Positions 60,262 through 64,000 of a stretch of DNA of 64,000 nt are shown here, in pieces. This stretch comes from Ciona savignyi (taxonomy: Eukaryota > Chordata > Ascidiacea > Phlebobranchia > Cionidae), in contig CH003387.1 of assembly GCA_000149265.1 (NCBI GenBank), positions 248,154 through 312,153 on the forward strand, written 5' to 3'. The position numbers and the translations under genes were made by a program. Each line of letters begins with the position of its first letter. Position 1 is the first letter of the stretch. The notes under the pieces were generated by a model that did not search any database, was not told where the DNA came from, and was given only the letters and a program-made list of their open reading frames with translations.

Positions 60262-61594
60262 ACATGGTCTTAAGCTGTACAACTTGTATATATATATGAT
60301 TAAACCGTACTAAAAGGTTGCTATGGTAAACACACTACCTGTTCATCTGTGCAACATTTTCGAAGATGCATTATATGTTTGTATTGAAATTAACCTTAAC
60401 AAGGGTACGACATATGACATTTCACCATTGGTGCATTTTGAAAATATCAAACAATATATTTGTGCACATAAAAAATCCAATACTCAATATTTCAACAACA
60501 AAAACGCAGCATTTTCAAAAACATAATTTTACCATGTCAACTTATTTTTTCCCATATTTTCAGTACAGAATTGCTTTCTACAATTTTGAATTGCACTTTA
60601 AAAAAATACGTGATTGTCTATTTAAATTTTATTGTAAAAAGTATCTAGAATCTAGAAAATTGCACACATTATGCATATTGTTACTAAATTTTGTTGTATA
60701 ATAATATAATTGAAAACAATCTTTTTTCACAAAAAGGTATAACTGACCTTGTATTAGGTTATATGCAGTTTTTGACACAATTTGTATCTTATCTTTCTCT
60801 ATATCTTTATATCTATAAGTTGAGTACACTTTAATGCGATTTTAAAGAAGCGAATTATACATTATTATCATTTGTATGAAATACAGACAATTAATTTATC
60901 TTTAGTTGATTTTAAATAGCCGAATTGGATAAAATTTATTAAAGGATTTATTCACGGTAATCATCGGAAAAACTAGTTAGAGAAGTCTTGGATTTGCTGG
61001 AGCTATAGCCGACTATTACCAAAGTACACAACCAACCAGTAGGCTGCTGGTTTCGATTTTACCACCTTTCGGCTAAAAGCTCACTCTAACCCAGTGTTTC
61101 CACATTGGGGTGACCTTTGCCTTACTAATACCAACTAATACCATCAGATGAGCCACAAGAGTTTAGATCCTTCGGTTCTAATGAATTCTACTGCTTAATC
61201 TGACCTTTGAAGCGCTGATAGAAATTACAAGTTAGCATGAACATTAATGTGCAGTTCCCCATTTGTTTAGTGTGGCACAAAACAAAAGTGCTGTGGTGTT
61301 GCCGAAAGCTTAAATGGGTGGGTTGTAAATATATTAGAATGAGCTATGCAGTCAAAAATATGTTACTGACCCAAGCACAACCATAATTTCTTTTAATTCC
61401 AACACTTCAGTGTAATTAAAATATGTATAATTAAAAAAATATATCTTAATATAAAACATATATATACAAAGAAAGTTGTACAGTGGGAAAGATAGCAGAT
61501 TTGGCAAATACAAACAAATAAGAAATAATATTATTTATAACATTAGACTTGATTAAAGTTTCGGGAATAAGAGAATTTCCTAATAATTCACAAT
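60262..61594. other. Intergenic region between ZDHHC3/7 and the NUDT16-like gene
   Basis: Convergent 3' ends. AT-rich, with an ATTAAA signal near 60300, a decayed SINE-B copy near 60985-61090, and a CAGTGTTTCCACATTGGGG block near 61095 that looks like one hAT end without a clear partner. No gene seen. Confidence 0.5.
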
Positions 61595-63988
<2,394 letters not shown>

Positions 63989-64000
63989 CTGAAAATGAAA

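Noticed and set aside
61095..61300. Second hAT-like element
   Set aside because: One end-like block (CAGTGTTTCCAC) is present, but no matching opposite end was found.

Overview
The window looks like a piece of a tunicate genome, most likely Ciona. This is an inference. The genes are split by short GT-AG introns, intergenic DNA is AT-rich, the proteins are one-to-one matches of vertebrate families, two tRNA-derived SINE families are scattered throughout, and several genes have a good 3' splice acceptor just upstream of the ATG, as expected for spliced-leader trans-splicing. No bacterial, phage or CRISPR features were seen.

Layout, left to right. 1-6427 (minus): 5' part of a class A GPCR with a signal peptide and an acidic, tyrosine-rich N-terminus; its 3' exons lie outside the window. 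6428-18662: gene-poor, repeat-bearing DNA. 18993-24042 (minus): OPA1 in only two coding exons. 26716-31501 (minus): MRM1, a mitochondrial rRNA 2'-O-methyltransferase, in nine exons. 31881-33021 (minus): DPH3 in two exons. 33022-39537: intergenic, with a non-autonomous DNA transposon. 39538-43516 (plus): a complete 8-exon class A GPCR. 43517-50348: intergenic with SINEs. 50349-57116 (minus): CCDC83 in ten exons; its introns carry a TTAA/piggyBac-like element, a hAT-like element and an eIF2D-like fragment. 57358-58665 (minus): RBM48, one exon. 59422-60261 (plus): a ZDHHC3/7-type palmitoyltransferase, one exon. 61595-63988 (minus): a NUDT16-like Nudix hydrolase lacking its first exon.

The genes do not form one pathway. 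OPA1 (inner-membrane fusion) and MRM1 (mitochondrial ribosome assembly) are both mitochondrial, and DPH3 and MRM1 both support translation, but I read the order as ordinary genome layout. Exon models were built by hand from splice sites, phase continuity and remembered family sequences; totals close exactly (OPA1 963 aa, MRM1 357, DPH3 83, GPCR 416, CCDC83 431). No search was run. The notable observations are SINEs sitting almost on top of splice donors, near-total intron loss in OPA1, an orphan GPCR lacking the usual TM3 cysteine, and a TTAA transposon with perfect inverted ends. I did not find a convincing wholly new system.
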